Assembly (NCBI GenBank): GCA_964472855.1
Contig: CAYYMJ010000005.1
Coordinates: 1 to 64,000, forward strand
Length of the DNA: 64,000 bases
Source: Tranquillimonas sp964472855
Lineage (GTDB): Bacteria; Pseudomonadota; Alphaproteobacteria; Rhodobacterales; Rhodobacteraceae
Reading direction: 5' to 3'
Shown here: in pieces, positions 8,313 to 17,881 of the stretch
How positions within the stretch are numbered: position 1 is the stretch's first letter
Layout of the letters: each line of letters starts with the position of its first letter
Translations under genes and position numbers: made by a program
The notes under the pieces: generated by a model
Told to the model about the DNA's origin: nothing
What the model saw: the letters and a program-made list of their open reading frames with translations, nothing else
Databases searched by the model: none

Positions 8313-8949
8313 GGTGGGGCCGGCCGAGGTGGCGCGCGGACCGATCGGGGTCATCCTGGCGGGGGGCCAGTCGCGGCGCATGGGCGGCGGTGACAAGGCG
8401 CTGCTGCAGATAGATGGCCAATCCCTGCTGGACCATGTGGCAGCGCGCCTGCGGCCGCAGGTGCCCGCGATGGTGCTGAACGCCAACGGCGATGCGGGGC
8501 GGTTCGACAGCGCGGGGCTGACGGTGGTGCCCGACGGGCTGGGCGGGCATCTCGGGCCGCTGGCCGGGGTGCTGGCCGGGCTCGATCACGCGGCGGGGCT
8601 GGGTGCCGAACATATCGTGACCGTGGCCGCCGACACACCGTTTTTTCCCGCCGATCTGGTGGCCCGCCTGACCGCCGCCGCCGCCGGCACCGGCGCGCCG
8701 ATTGCGCTGGCGGCAACGCGCGACGGCGATCGTCTGAACCGCCATCCCACCTTCGGCCTGTGGCCGGTTGCGCTGCGCGACGATCTGCGCGCCAGCCTTC
8801 GCGACGGGCTGCGCAAGATCGTGCTGTGGACCGACCGGCACCGCGCCGCCAGCGTTGTCTTTGACAGCCCCGGGCGCGACCCCTTCTTCAATGTCAACAC
8901 ACCCGACGACCTGAGGCGCGCCCGAGACCTGGCGGGGTGGGTCGCGTGA
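8296..8949 (+). CDS. mobA: molybdenum cofactor guanylyltransferase MobA
   Basis: This 217-residue enzyme joins GMP from GTP to molybdopterin to form the MGD cofactor. The nucleotide-binding signature LAGGQSRRMGGGDKAL is near residues 21-36, followed by VVPDGLGGHLGPLAG and VAADTPFFP, all typical of MobA. The start overlaps the end of fdhD by 17 bases; a slightly later GTG is possible, because residues 1-15 are an unconserved Ala/Gly/Pro/Glu stretch. The stop overlaps the GTG of mobB-moeA by four bases (GTGA). It acts in the cytoplasm with the MobB and MoeA activities encoded next. Confidence 0.94.
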   Translation: MAGPAEVGPAEVARGPIGVILAGGQSRRMGGGDKALLQIDGQSLLDHVAARLRPQVPAMVLNANGDAGRFDSAGLTVVPDGLGGHLGPLAGVLAGLDHAAGLGAEHIVTVAADTPFFPADLVARLTAAAAGTGAPIALAATRDGDRLNRHPTFGLWPVALRDDLRASLRDGLRKIVLWTDRHRAASVVFDSPGRDPFFNVNTPDDLRRARDLAGWVA

Positions 8950-10721
8950 AGGTCTGGGGTATTGTCGGCTGGAAGAACTCGGGCAAGACCGGGCTGATCA
9001 CCCGGCTGGTGGCCGCGTTCACGGCCATGGGCTTTTCGGTTTCGACCCTGAAGCACGCGCATCACAGCTTTGACGTCGATCACGACGGCAAGGACAGCCA
9101 GCGCCACCGCGAGGCCGGGGCCCGGCAGGTCATGTTGTCGTCTCGGCGGCGCTGGGCACTGATGAGCGAACTGCGCACCGACCCCGAGGCGGCTTTTGAT
9201 GCCCTGCTGGCCCGGATGGACCCCGTCGACATTGTGCTGGTCGAAGGCTGGAAGGCCGGGCCGCACCCGAAGATCGAGGCGCGGCGCGCCCCGGCCCCGC
9301 AGCCGCCGCTGGCCAGCGCGGATCCGGGCATCCGCGCCGTGGCAGCCAAGGGCGCGGTCGATGTCGCCTGCCCGGTGTTCGACCTTGACGATACCGCGGC
9401 CATCGCCGCCTTTATCCTTGACCGGCTGGGGCTGACCCCGGCCGGCGACACGACGGTGCCTTCTGCCGGGCCGGACAAGCTGGCCGATGACTGTTTCGCC
9501 CTGCCGCCCGGTGTCGACTGGACCCCGGTTGACGCGGCGCTTGACCGGTTGCGGGCCGCGCTGTCGCCGGTGGTGGGCCGCGAAACCCTGCCCTTGCGCG
9601 CGGCGGCCGGGCGGCGGCTGGCCGGGCCGGTCGCCGCCCTGCGTGACAACCCGCCGGCCGCCAACAGCGCGGTTGACGGCTGGGGCTTTGCCTTTGCCGG
9701 GCTGGGCGCGGCCCCGCACGACCTGCCCATTCTGTCCGGACGCTCGGCCCCCGGCGAACCCTTTGCCGGGACGGTGCCGCCGGGCATGGCGCTGCGTATC
9801 CTGACCGGCGCGCTGCTGCCTGCCGGGGTCGATTGCGTGGTTCTCGACGAAGACGTCACGCTGGCCGGCGACAGGGTCCGCTTTGCCGGCGGCGTCAGGC
9901 CCGGGGCCAACACCCGCAAGGCCGGCGAGGACGTGCGCGCCGGCGCGCCGCTGTTCGCGCCGGGCACCCGGCTGGGCCCGGCCGAGCTGGCGCTGGCCGC
10001 CGCCACCGGCCACCCGACCCTGCCGGTGCATCGGCGCCTGCGCGTGGCGGTTCTGTCCACCGGCAGCGAACTGGCCGAGCCCGACCCCGCCCTTGACGCC
10101 CGAACCACCTTTGACGCCAACCGCCCGATGCTGCTGACGCTGCTGGACCGCTGGGGGCATGATGCGGTTGACCTTGGGCAGGTCGGCGACGATGCGCAGG
10201 CGGTGCAGGCCCGGCTTGACGCCGCCGCGGACGCGGCCGATGTCGTGCTGACCTCGGGCGGCGCCTCGGCCGGGGACGAAGACCATGTTTCGGCGCTGCT
10301 GCGTGCCAAAGGCCGGGTGGAAAGCTGGCGCATCGCCCTGAAACCCGGACGCCCGCTGGCGCTGGGCTTCTGGCGCGACTGCCCGGTCATCGGCCTGCCC
10401 GGCAACCCGGTGGCGGCGATGGTCTGCAGCCTGATCTTTGCCCGCCCGGCGCTGGAACTGATGGCCGGCGGGCACTGGGTGGCGCCGCAGGGGTTCGATC
10501 TGCCGGCCGCGTTCGAGAAGCGCAAGAAACCGGGGCGGCGCGAGTATCTGCGCGCCCGGCTGACCGCCGCGGGACAGGTCGAGCCGTTCCGGTCCGAGGG
10601 GTCGGGGCGCATTTCGGGGCTAAGCTGGGCCGACGGGCTGGTCGAACTGGGCGACGGCGCCCGGCATATCCGCCCGGGCGATCCGGTGCGTTATATTCCC
10701 TACGCCAGTTTCGGGCTTTAG
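8946..10721 (+). CDS. mobB-moeA: fused MobB / molybdopterin molybdotransferase MoeA
   Basis: This is one 591-residue frame with two activities. Residues 1 to about 165 are MobB: a P-loop GTPase with GWKNSGKTGL, and VEGWKAGPHPKIE further on. Residues from about 190 are MoeA, which inserts molybdate into adenylylated molybdopterin: NSAVDGWGFA, GALLPAGVDCVV, LSTGSEL, LTSGGASAGDEDH and GLPGNPVAAMV are all present. I start at GTG 8946, which overlaps mobA by GTGA; GTG 8937 would add three residues. Fusions of this kind are known in alphaproteobacteria. It ends the fdhD-mobA-mobB/moeA operon. Confidence 0.94.
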   Translation: MKVWGIVGWKNSGKTGLITRLVAAFTAMGFSVSTLKHAHHSFDVDHDGKDSQRHREAGARQVMLSSRRRWALMSELRTDPEAAFDALLARMDPVDIVLVEGWKAGPHPKIEARRAPAPQPPLASADPGIRAVAAKGAVDVACPVFDLDDTAAIAAFILDRLGLTPAGDTTVPSAGPDKLADDCFALPPGVDWTPVDAALDRLRAALSPVVGRETLPLRAAAGRRLAGPVAALRDNPPAANSAVDGWGFAFAGLGAAPHDLPILSGRSAPGEPFAGTVPPGMALRILTGALLPAGVDCVVLDEDVTLAGDRVRFAGGVRPGANTRKAGEDVRAGAPLFAPGTRLGPAELALAAATGHPTLPVHRRLRVAVLSTGSELAEPDPALDARTTFDANRPMLLTLLDRWGHDAVDLGQVGDDAQAVQARLDAAADAADVVLTSGGASAGDEDHVSALLRAKGRVESWRIALKPGRPLALGFWRDCPVIGLPGNPVAAMVCSLIFARPALELMAGGHWVAPQGFDLPAAFEKRKKPGRREYLRARLTAAGQVEPFRSEGSGRISGLSWADGLVELGDGARHIRPGDPVRYIPYASFGL

Positions 10722-10727
10722 GCGTCG

Positions 10728-10747
10728 CCGGCGCGGGGGCGCCGGCC
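10728..10747. terminator. GC hairpin between convergent genes
   Basis: A perfect 8-bp stem (GCCGGCGC / GCGCCGGC) with a four-G loop fills the 27-bp gap between the mobB-moeA stop and the stop of the convergent gene at 10749. There is no clear T tract on either strand, so it may be a bidirectional pause or terminator rather than a classical intrinsic one. Confidence 0.5.
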
Positions 10748-10748
10748 G

Positions 10749-11759
10749 TCAGTCGAAGGTGCCGGTGACCCGCCCCAGCAGCATGAAGGCCCGGGCCGAG
10801 CGTGTGTCGGTCAGCGCGGCAATGTCCTGATCCGTGGCGACATCTTCAAATTCCACGAAACCGCGGTCGAAGGTGCGCAGGAAGTGATGCACCGTGTCCC
10901 GGAACACCGGGTCGTTCTTCATGCGCGCCGAGCTGAGCGCCAGCGACGACCGGTCGCGAATGCCGCCAAGGGCCGCGATGGTGCGCCCACGCTCGCCCCG
11001 GGCAAAGCGGCGCCACAATTCGGGGCGGGCCCGGTCGGGGCGCAGATCGTCCATGTAGATGCCGTCCTGGCTGAGCAGGGTCAGCACATCCTGCGCCGAC
11101 TGGATCAGCAGCGCGGCCTTGCGGTCTTGCAGGGCAAGGCGCAGCGACCGGAAACCTTCCTTGTCCTCGGCGGTTTCGGGGAAATTCAGCGCGCGGATAT
11201 AGTCGCTCATCTCAAGGGGGGCCGCCAGTTCTTCGGCGGTGGTGCCCAGCGCCAGCGTTGGCTGGTCGTTGTCGTCGTCAGGGTCGGCCGGCGGCAGGTC
11301 TGGCGGCAGCATCGGGGCCGAGCGCACGGTGGTGAAGGTGGCCAGCGCGGTTTCGGTCTTTTTCGTGGTGGCGGCGATTTCCTGCAACTTGCGCTCGACC
11401 TCGTCGGCATTCTCGCTGGTCTGGCGGTTGACGATGCTTTGGCGCAGGGCGTCGATGGCGTTTTCCAGCCGCTCGGATTCCTCGCGCGTGGTGCGCGCGT
11501 TGCGCGCCGCCTCGGCCGCGACCCAGATCAGCGCGACCGGCATGAATACCGCCAGCAGCGTCATCACGAAACGCAGCGAATCAAAGCCCGCGCCGGTGCT
11601 GTCGATCACCAGAAAGAAGATCGAGGCGCCGAACAGCCAGATGGCCGACAACGCCAATGCGATGATCTCGGCGGCGGAAGACGCACGCCGCCGCGACCCG
11701 CGCCGGTAAGGGCCCAGTTCAAATCCGTCCTTGTCCGCGCTTTTGCCGCCGCCGGCCAT
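10749..11759 (-). CDS. membrane-anchored coiled-coil protein of unknown function
   Basis: The 336-residue protein has a basic N-terminus, two transmembrane helices (about residues 29-52 and 62-84), then a predicted coiled coil (about 90-140, rich in Glu, Arg and Ala with TREESERLENAIDALRQ) and a Pro/Asp linker around 150-165. The C-terminal half contains a conserved-looking alpha-helical region ending in HHFLRTFDRGFVEFE and ARAFMLLGRVTGTFD. I do not recognise a named domain; similar proteins occur in Rhodobacteraceae as hypotheticals. It lies just downstream of greA on the same strand with 25 bp between, so the two may be cotranscribed. Confidence 0.8.
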   Translation of the reverse strand: MAGGGKSADKDGFELGPYRRGSRRRASSAAEIIALALSAIWLFGASIFFLVIDSTGAGFDSLRFVMTLLAVFMPVALIWVAAEAARNARTTREESERLENAIDALRQSIVNRQTSENADEVERKLQEIAATTKKTETALATFTTVRSAPMLPPDLPPADPDDDNDQPTLALGTTAEELAAPLEMSDYIRALNFPETAEDKEGFRSLRLALQDRKAALLIQSAQDVLTLLSQDGIYMDDLRPDRARPELWRRFARGERGRTIAALGGIRDRSSLALSSARMKNDPVFRDTVHHFLRTFDRGFVEFEDVATDQDIAALTDTRSARAFMLLGRVTGTFD

Positions 11760-11784
11760 GGCGTTCCTCCGCGCCCGTGCCGTC

Positions 11785-12255
11785 TCAGCTATAGGCGATC
11801 TTGAGGATTTCGTAACTCTTTTCGCCGCCCGGCGTGCGCACCTCGACCGAGTCGCCTTCGTCCTTGCCGATCAGCGCCCGCGCAAGGGGCGACTTGATGT
11901 TCAGGCGGCCGGCTTCGATGCTGGCCTCGGGTTCGCCCACGATCTGATAGGTGCGCTCGTCGTCGGTGTCTTCGTCAACCAGCGTGACTATGGCACCGAA
12001 CTTGATGGCGCCGGTCAGGCGGGCGGTGTCGATCACGTCGGCGCGGCCAAGGATGGCCTCGACCTCCTTGATGCGGCCCTCGATGAAGGACTGCTTTTCG
12101 CGGGCCGAATGATATTCGGCATTCTCGCTCAGGTCGCCATGTTCGCGGGCCTCGGCGATGGCCCTGATGATCGCCGGCCGCTCGACGGATTTCAGCGCTT
12201 TCAACTCGTCGTTCAGCGTTGCGTGACCGGCGCGGGTCAGCGGGAACTTTTCCAT
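11785..12255 (-). CDS. greA: transcription elongation factor GreA
   Basis: GreA stimulates the RNA cleavage activity of backtracked RNA polymerase. The 156-residue length is standard. The N-terminal coiled coil carries the conserved FPLTRAGHATLNDELKALKS, AEAREHGDLSENAEYHSARE (acidic tip residues in DLSENAEY) and FIEGRIKEVE; the C-terminal FKBP-like domain ends in SPLARALIGKDEGDSVEVR and GGEKSYEILKI. It is cytoplasmic. The ATG at 12255 is the only start consistent with the family. Confidence 0.97.
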   Translation of the reverse strand: MEKFPLTRAGHATLNDELKALKSVERPAIIRAIAEAREHGDLSENAEYHSAREKQSFIEGRIKEVEAILGRADVIDTARLTGAIKFGAIVTLVDEDTDDERTYQIVGEPEASIEAGRLNIKSPLARALIGKDEGDSVEVRTPGGEKSYEILKIAYS

Positions 12256-12467
12256 GGGCGAATTCCGGATACGATCTTTCGTTGGGCTATTCTTAATTCA
12301 AGCCGCGGTGGTGAAGTCAAGTCCGCGCAGGCCGGGCATTTTCGGTATGTTGCGCGCTGACGGGGCCGGTTTGCGGCGTGTTTTCATTGACCGTATCGGC
12401 CCAACGTCGATAACGGGAGAGGACCGCCGCGAACCGTTCGCGGCCCGCGAAGCCCCGGGGGAGAGAC

Positions 12468-14123
12468 ATGGCCGACATCGAACGCGAAGCGATGGATTAT
12501 GATGTTGTCATCGTGGGGGCCGGCCCGGCGGGCCTGAGCGCCGCGATCCGTCTGAAACAGATCGATCCCGGGCTTGAGGTCGTGGTGCTGGAAAAGGGCA
12601 GCGAGGTTGGTGCCCACATCCTGTCGGGCGCCGTGCTGGACACCGCCGGGCTGGACCGGCTGATCCCCGACTGGAAACAGCGCGGCGCGCCGATCACGGT
12701 GCCGGTCAGGAAGGACAATCTTTATATCCTTGGCCAGGGCGGCAAGATTCGCCTGCCCAACTGGCTGATGCCGCCGCTGATGAACAATCACGGAAACTAT
12801 ATCGTCTCGATGGGCAATGTCTGCCGCTGGATGGCCGAACAGGCCGAGGCGGTGGGCGTCGAGATTTTCCCCGGGATGAGCTGTTCCGAGCTGGTGTTCC
12901 GCGAGGATGGCAGCCTGCGCGGCGTGGTCGCGGGCGAGTTCGGCAAAAAGGCCGACGGCACGCCCGGCGACGCCTATGAACCGGGGATGGAGCTTTATGG
13001 CAAGTATGTCTTCCTGTCCGAGGGCGTGCGCGGCAGCCTGTCGAAAGAGGTGATCGCAAGATACGGGCTGGCCGACGATTGCGACGTGCCGAAATTCGGC
13101 CTTGGCATGAAGGAAATCTGGGAGGTTCAGCCCGACAAGCACAACGAAGGCGAGGTCACCCACACCATGGGCTGGCCGCTGGGCTGGAAGAACTCGGGCG
13201 GGTCGTTCATCTATCACCTTGATAAAAATCAGGTTTATGTCGGCTATATCGTCGATCTGAATTACAAGAACCCCTATCTTTTTCCCTATATGGAGTTCCA
13301 GCGCTTCAAGCATCACCCGGCGGTGGCCAAGCTGCTGGAGGGCGGCAAGCGCGTGGCCTATGGCGCCCGGGCGGTCACCAAGGGCGGGTTGCAGTCGATC
13401 CCGCAGTCGGCCTTTCCCGGCGGGGCGCTGCTGGGCTGTTCATCGGGGCTGGTCAACCTGCCGCGGATCAAGGGCAACCACAACGCCATGCATTCGGGCA
13501 TCGCCGCGGCCGAGGCGGCGGCGGCGGCGATCGCCGCAGGCCGCGCCGGCGACCGGCTGGCCGACTATGACGCCGCCCTGCGCAGCGGCCCGGTGGGCAA
13601 GGACCTGAAGCGGGTGCGCAACGTGGCGCCGCTGAACAGCCGGCTTGGCCCCTTGGGCGGGCTGGCGCTGGGCGGTTTCGACATGTGGTTTCAGACGCTG
13701 TTTGGCGGCTTTTCGCTGTTTGGCACGCTGAAACACGGCAAGACCGATGCGCAGGCCACCGAACCGGCGCGGCGCCACCGGCCGATCGACTATCCGCGGC
13801 CCGACGGGGTGCTGAGCTTTGACCGGCTGACCAATGTCAGCTTTTCCATGACCAACCACGAGGAAAGCCAACCCTGCCATCTGCATCTGGGCGATGACAG
13901 CATTCCCGTGGGCGTGAACCTGGCCGAGTTTGCCGAGCCGGCGCAGCGTTATTGTCCGGCCGGGGTGTATGAAGTGGTGGAAGAGGCGGGAAAGGACCCG
14001 CGCTTTGTGATCAACTTTCAGAATTGCGTGCACTGCAAGACATGCGACATCAAGGACCCGTCCCGGAATATCACCTGGACGGTTCCGCAGGGCGGCGACG
14101 GGCCGAACTATCCCAACATGTAG
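12468..14123 (+). CDS. electron transfer flavoprotein-ubiquinone oxidoreductase
   Basis: ETF-QO takes electrons from ETF, which collects them from acyl-CoA dehydrogenases, and passes them to ubiquinone at the inner membrane. The 551-residue length fits. The FAD site YDVVIVGAGPAGLSAAIRLK begins near residue 10, the membrane/quinone region shows GWPLGWKNSGGSFIYHL, and the C-terminal 4Fe-4S cluster is built from CPAGVYE, NCVHCKTCDIKDP and the ending GPNYPNM. It stands alone in its own transcription unit here. It complements the acyl-CoA dehydrogenase at 2924. A repeat element follows the stop. Confidence 0.97.
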   Translation: MADIEREAMDYDVVIVGAGPAGLSAAIRLKQIDPGLEVVVLEKGSEVGAHILSGAVLDTAGLDRLIPDWKQRGAPITVPVRKDNLYILGQGGKIRLPNWLMPPLMNNHGNYIVSMGNVCRWMAEQAEAVGVEIFPGMSCSELVFREDGSLRGVVAGEFGKKADGTPGDAYEPGMELYGKYVFLSEGVRGSLSKEVIARYGLADDCDVPKFGLGMKEIWEVQPDKHNEGEVTHTMGWPLGWKNSGGSFIYHLDKNQVYVGYIVDLNYKNPYLFPYMEFQRFKHHPAVAKLLEGGKRVAYGARAVTKGGLQSIPQSAFPGGALLGCSSGLVNLPRIKGNHNAMHSGIAAAEAAAAAIAAGRAGDRLADYDAALRSGPVGKDLKRVRNVAPLNSRLGPLGGLALGGFDMWFQTLFGGFSLFGTLKHGKTDAQATEPARRHRPIDYPRPDGVLSFDRLTNVSFSMTNHEESQPCHLHLGDDSIPVGVNLAEFAEPAQRYCPAGVYEVVEEAGKDPRFVINFQNCVHCKTCDIKDPSRNITWTVPQGGDGPNYPNM

Positions 14124-14178
14124 GGATTCCCGGGGGGCCAGCCCCCCGGCCCCCCCGGGATATTTTCCGACAGAAGTA
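14124..14178 (+). repeat. intergenic hairpin repeat, copy A
   Basis: Directly after the ETF-QO stop lies CCGGGGGGC-CA-GCCCCCCGG, followed by CCCCCGGGATATTTT and CCGACAGAAG. The tail matches three other copies in this window (33152, 41582 and 43071). Copy A is the most divergent because it has one G/C hairpin instead of two. A terminator role after the stop is likely. Confidence 0.7.
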
Positions 14179-14267
14179 GACCGTCACGGCAACGTGGCGT
14201 GGGCTTGCGTTGCAGAGGCACAGGCGGCGGACTAGGTTGTTGCCAAGATGACATGAAAGGGCAGCGC

Positions 14268-15959
14268 ATGCCGACGAGACGCCGAAGCTCAGCCCTGGTG
14301 CTGGCGTTCGCAACCGCCCTGGCCGCGCCGGCGATGGCCGAGATCGACGCCGGGGCCTATCTGGCCGCGCATGTTGCCGGGGGCAGCAGCGATTTTTCGG
14401 CCGCGGCCCGCTATTACAGCCGCGCGCTGTCGGCGGACCCGGGCAACCGCGCGTTGACCGAAAGTGCGCTTTTGGCCTTTGTCGGGCTGGGACAGGTCGA
14501 CAAGGCGGTTCCGCTGGCGCGGGTTGTCGCCGGAGCGGCCGATGACAGCCAGGCCGCCTTTATGGTGATGCTGGCGCATCGGGCGCTGTCGGGCGACTGG
14601 GACGGGATGGGGCGTTCGCTGGCCGGGGGCCAGCGGGTCGGGCCGCTGTTCGACGGTCTGGCCCGTGGCTGGAGCCTTGTGGGACAGGGCGACAGGGCCG
14701 GCGCCGAGGCCGCGTTTGACACGGTGGCCCAGGAAGAGCGGGTGATGGCCTTTGCGCTTTATCACAAGGCGCTGGCGCTGGCGTCGTTGGGGGCCTTTGC
14801 CGATGCCGATCGGGTGATCGTGTCGGGGGGGCTGGGCCTGACCCGGCGCGGGGCGCTGGCCCATGCGCAGATTCTCAGCCAGCTGGGCCGCAATGCCGAT
14901 GCGCTGGCCGTTCTGAAGCAGACGTTCGGCGGCCGCAGCGACGCGGTGATCGCAGATCTCGCGGCACGGCTGGCTGCCGGCGACCGGGTCGATTTCGATA
15001 TTGTTCGCAACGCCAACGACGGCATGGCCGAGACCTATTATTCCATCGCCAAGGCGCTGAACGGCGATGCGTCGGACAGCTATACGCTGCTGTATGCCCG
15101 TATCGCCCGCTATCTGCGCCCGGACCATGTTGATGCCGCGATGCTGGCTGGTGCCTTGCTGTCCGATCTGGGGCGCGACGACCTTGCGACGCTGGCCTTT
15201 GGCGAGGTGCCGGCCGGTCATGCCGGTCGCGACGCCGCCGAGGCCGGGCAGGCCGACGCCCTGCGCGCCATGGGGCGCGACGAAGAGGCGATGGTTCGGC
15301 TGCGCGCCCTGATCGACCGCAACCCCGACAACCCGTCGTATCGCATCAGCGTGGGCGATGTGCTGCGGTCGCTCGAGCGTTATGACGAGGCGGCGGTGGC
15401 CTATGACAGTGCCATCGCGCTTTATTCCGACGAGCGCCCCGAACATTGGCGGACCTATTTCGTGCGCGGTATCAGTTTCGAGCGCACCGGCCAGTGGGAC
15501 AAGGCCGAGGCCGATCTGCGCAAGGCGCTGGCGCTGAACCCGGATCAGCCGCAGGTGTTGAATTACCTTGGCTATTCGCTGGTTGAGATGCGGGCCAAGC
15601 TGGACGAGGCGCTGGCCATGATCGAGCGTGCCGCCGCCGCCCAGCCCGAAAGCGGCTATATCACCGACAGCCTGGGCTGGGTTCTGTACCGGCTGGGGCG
15701 GTTCGCCGAAGCGGTTGAGCCGATGGAGCGTGCGGTGCAGCTGATGCCGGTGGACGCGGTGGTCAACGACCATCTGGGCGATGTCTACTGGATGGTTGGC
15801 CGCCGGCTGGAGGCCGAGTTTCAGTGGCGCCGGGCCCTGAGCTTTGTCGATCAGGACGACAGCGGCGAGGCCGACCCCGACCGCATCCGCCAGAAGCTCG
15901 ACATCGGGCTGGACGCGGTTCTGAGCCAGGAGACCGACGTCGCAGATGACGGCGGTTGA
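14268..15959 (+). CDS. exported tetratricopeptide-repeat protein
   Basis: A 563-residue protein with a signal peptide (about residues 1-25, ending APAMAE) followed by tetratricopeptide repeats throughout. Clear repeat units include RYYSRALSADPGNRALTESA near the N-terminus and DEAAVAYDSAIALYSD, KAEADLRKALALNPDQPQVL and EAVEPMERAVQLMPVDAVVN in the C-terminal third. TPRs bind partner proteins, and the partner here is unknown. ATG 14268 has AAAGGG upstream and gives the best signal peptide; an ATG at 14253 is possible. It overlaps ispE by 14 bases. A TPR protein before ispE is a recurrent arrangement in Rhodobacteraceae. Confidence 0.9.
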   Translation: MPTRRRSSALVLAFATALAAPAMAEIDAGAYLAAHVAGGSSDFSAAARYYSRALSADPGNRALTESALLAFVGLGQVDKAVPLARVVAGAADDSQAAFMVMLAHRALSGDWDGMGRSLAGGQRVGPLFDGLARGWSLVGQGDRAGAEAAFDTVAQEERVMAFALYHKALALASLGAFADADRVIVSGGLGLTRRGALAHAQILSQLGRNADALAVLKQTFGGRSDAVIADLAARLAAGDRVDFDIVRNANDGMAETYYSIAKALNGDASDSYTLLYARIARYLRPDHVDAAMLAGALLSDLGRDDLATLAFGEVPAGHAGRDAAEAGQADALRAMGRDEEAMVRLRALIDRNPDNPSYRISVGDVLRSLERYDEAAVAYDSAIALYSDERPEHWRTYFVRGISFERTGQWDKAEADLRKALALNPDQPQVLNYLGYSLVEMRAKLDEALAMIERAAAAQPESGYITDSLGWVLYRLGRFAEAVEPMERAVQLMPVDAVVNDHLGDVYWMVGRRLEAEFQWRRALSFVDQDDSGEADPDRIRQKLDIGLDAVLSQETDVADDGG

Positions 15960-16782
15960 GGAATTCGCGCCCGCCAAGGTCAACCTGACGCTGCATGTGA
16001 CCGGCCGCCGCCCCGACGGCCTGCACCGGCTGGATTCGCTGGTGGCGTTCGCTGATATCGGCGATGGGCTGCGGGCCGAGGGGGCAGACCGGACCAGCCT
16101 GGGTATCGACGGGCCCTATGCGGCCGGGCTGGACGCGGGCGCGGGCAATCTGGTTCTGCGGGCGGCGCGGCTCTTGGCGCCTGACCGGACGGCGGCGCTG
16201 CGCCTGACCAAGCGTCTGCCGGTGGCGGCGGGCATCGGCGGCGGGTCTGCCGACGCAGCGGCGGCGCTGCGGGCGCTGTCGCGGCTGTGGCGTCTGCCTG
16301 TGCCGTCGCGGGGCCGTCTGGTCAGCCTTGGGGCCGATGTGCCGGTTTGCATGGCATGCGCCGGGGCGTGGCGCATGCAGGGCGTTGGCGGCGACGTGTC
16401 GGCCGCGCCGGCGCTGCCTGACCTGGGGCTGGTGCTGGTCAACCCCGGGGTGGCGTTGGCGACCCCGGCGGTGTTTGCGGCGCTCGACCAGCCCGAGAAC
16501 CCGCCGATGCGGCTGCCCGGCGGCTGGCGCGACGCCGCCGATCTGGCCGGTTGGCTGGCGCGGCAAAGAAACGATCTGCAGGCGCCGGCCGCTGGTCTGG
16601 CGCCGGTCATCGGCGACGCTCTGCGGGCCATGGGCGCCGCCGGTGCCCTGTGGGCCGGCATGTCGGGTTCGGGGGCGACGTGTGTCGGCATCTTCCCGCC
16701 GGGCGCGTTGGCCGCACAGGCGGCGAACGGCATCGCGCGCGCCAGCCCCGGCTGGTGGTGCGCCAGCGGGCGGCTGCTGTGA
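15946..16782 (+). CDS. ispE: 4-diphosphocytidyl-2-C-methyl-D-erythritol kinase IspE
   Basis: IspE phosphorylates CDP-methylerythritol in the non-mevalonate isoprenoid pathway. The 278-residue protein is a GHMP kinase: the N-terminal EFAPAKVNLTLHVTGRRPDG, the ATP loop LPVAAGIGGGSADAAAALRA, the SLGADVPVC segment and the C-terminal MSGSGATCVGIF are all present. It overlaps the TPR gene by 14 bases. It converges on ispB, which uses the products of the same pathway, though the two are on opposite strands. Confidence 0.96.
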   Translation: MTAVEEFAPAKVNLTLHVTGRRPDGLHRLDSLVAFADIGDGLRAEGADRTSLGIDGPYAAGLDAGAGNLVLRAARLLAPDRTAALRLTKRLPVAAGIGGGSADAAAALRALSRLWRLPVPSRGRLVSLGADVPVCMACAGAWRMQGVGGDVSAAPALPDLGLVLVNPGVALATPAVFAALDQPENPPMRLPGGWRDAADLAGWLARQRNDLQAPAAGLAPVIGDALRAMGAAGALWAGMSGSGATCVGIFPPGALAAQAANGIARASPGWWCASGRLL

Positions 16783-16827
16783 CAGACCCCGGCGGCGGTG
16801 CGGACAACGGGCCGCCGCGCGCGCCGG

Positions 16828-17826
16828 TCAGCTGATGCGCTGCACCACATAGTCGGCCAGATCGGCCAGCATGTCGCGCAAGTCATGGGCCGGGGCGGCC
16901 GTCAGCGCGGCCTTGGCAGAGGCCGCCCAGCCCAGCGCCTCGGCGCGCACCCGGTCCAGCGCGCCATGGTCCTGCAGCAGGCGCCGGGCGTGGTCGAGGT
17001 CGCCCTTTTCCTGCTGGCCACGGGCGATGGTGCGTTCCCAGAAGGCGCGCTCGCCGGGGTCGGCAACCGCGATGGCGTGGATCAGCGGCAGGGTCAGTTT
17101 GCGTTCGCGGAAATCGTCGCCGACATTCTTGCCGATCGTGCCGCTGTCGGACCAGTCCAGCAGGTCGTCGACCATCTGAAAGGCGACGCCCAGCGCGTCG
17201 CCATAGTCGCGCAGCGCGTCCACAACCTGTGCCGGCTGCCCCGCGATGACACCGCCGACTTCGGTCGCGGCGGCAAACAGCGCCGCGGTCTTGCCGCGCA
17301 CGATCTTCAGGTAGGTGTCGGGGCCGGTTGCCAGGTCTTGCGCGGCGGTCAGTTGCAGCACTTCGCCCTCGGCTATGGTGGCGGCGGCGTTGGACAGGAT
17401 CGACAGGACCCGCAGGTTGCCGGTTTCCACCATCAACTGGAACGACCGCGCGAACAAATAGTCGCCGACCAGCACGCTGGACTTGTTGTCCCACAACAGG
17501 TTGGCGGTGGGGCGGCCACGCCTTTGGGCGCTTTCGTCGACCACGTCGTCATGCAGCAGCGTGGCGGTGTGGATGAATTCGACGGTGGCGGCCAGGGCCA
17601 CGTGATGCGGGCCGCCATAGCCGCACAGCCGCGCCGACGCCAGGGTCAGCATCGGGCGCACCCGTTTGCCGCCGGCGCCGATCAGGTGGGCCGAAACCTC
17701 GGGAATGCGCGGCGCGTGCTGCGACGACATGCGCGCGGCGATCAGGTCGTTGACCGCCTGCATGTCGTCGGCCAGCGCCCGGCTGAGCCGTTCGTGCGGC
17801 TTGGCATTCGCTGTGTCCGGACCCAT
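16828..17826 (-). CDS. ispB: polyprenyl (octaprenyl/decaprenyl-type) diphosphate synthase
   Basis: This trans-prenyltransferase builds the long isoprenoid side chain of ubiquinone by adding isopentenyl diphosphate units. The 332-residue length and both aspartate-rich motifs are present: the first in FIHTATLLHDDVVDESAQRR, the second in FQMVDDLLDWSDSG, with GGKRVRPML and KTAALFAAA. Chain length (8 or 10 units) cannot be fixed from sequence; decaprenyl is usual in Rhodobacteraceae. The gene reads away from the DUF2007 gene, with 55 bp between the two starts. Confidence 0.94.
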   Translation of the reverse strand: MGPDTANAKPHERLSRALADDMQAVNDLIAARMSSQHAPRIPEVSAHLIGAGGKRVRPMLTLASARLCGYGGPHHVALAATVEFIHTATLLHDDVVDESAQRRGRPTANLLWDNKSSVLVGDYLFARSFQLMVETGNLRVLSILSNAAATIAEGEVLQLTAAQDLATGPDTYLKIVRGKTAALFAAATEVGGVIAGQPAQVVDALRDYGDALGVAFQMVDDLLDWSDSGTIGKNVGDDFRERKLTLPLIHAIAVADPGERAFWERTIARGQQEKGDLDHARRLLQDHGALDRVRAEALGWAASAKAALTAAPAHDLRDMLADLADYVVQRIS

Positions 17827-17881
17827 CGTTCACCCCTCAAAATACTCGACAACCCGCGTGCCGGCCCCCAAAGTCCGGACC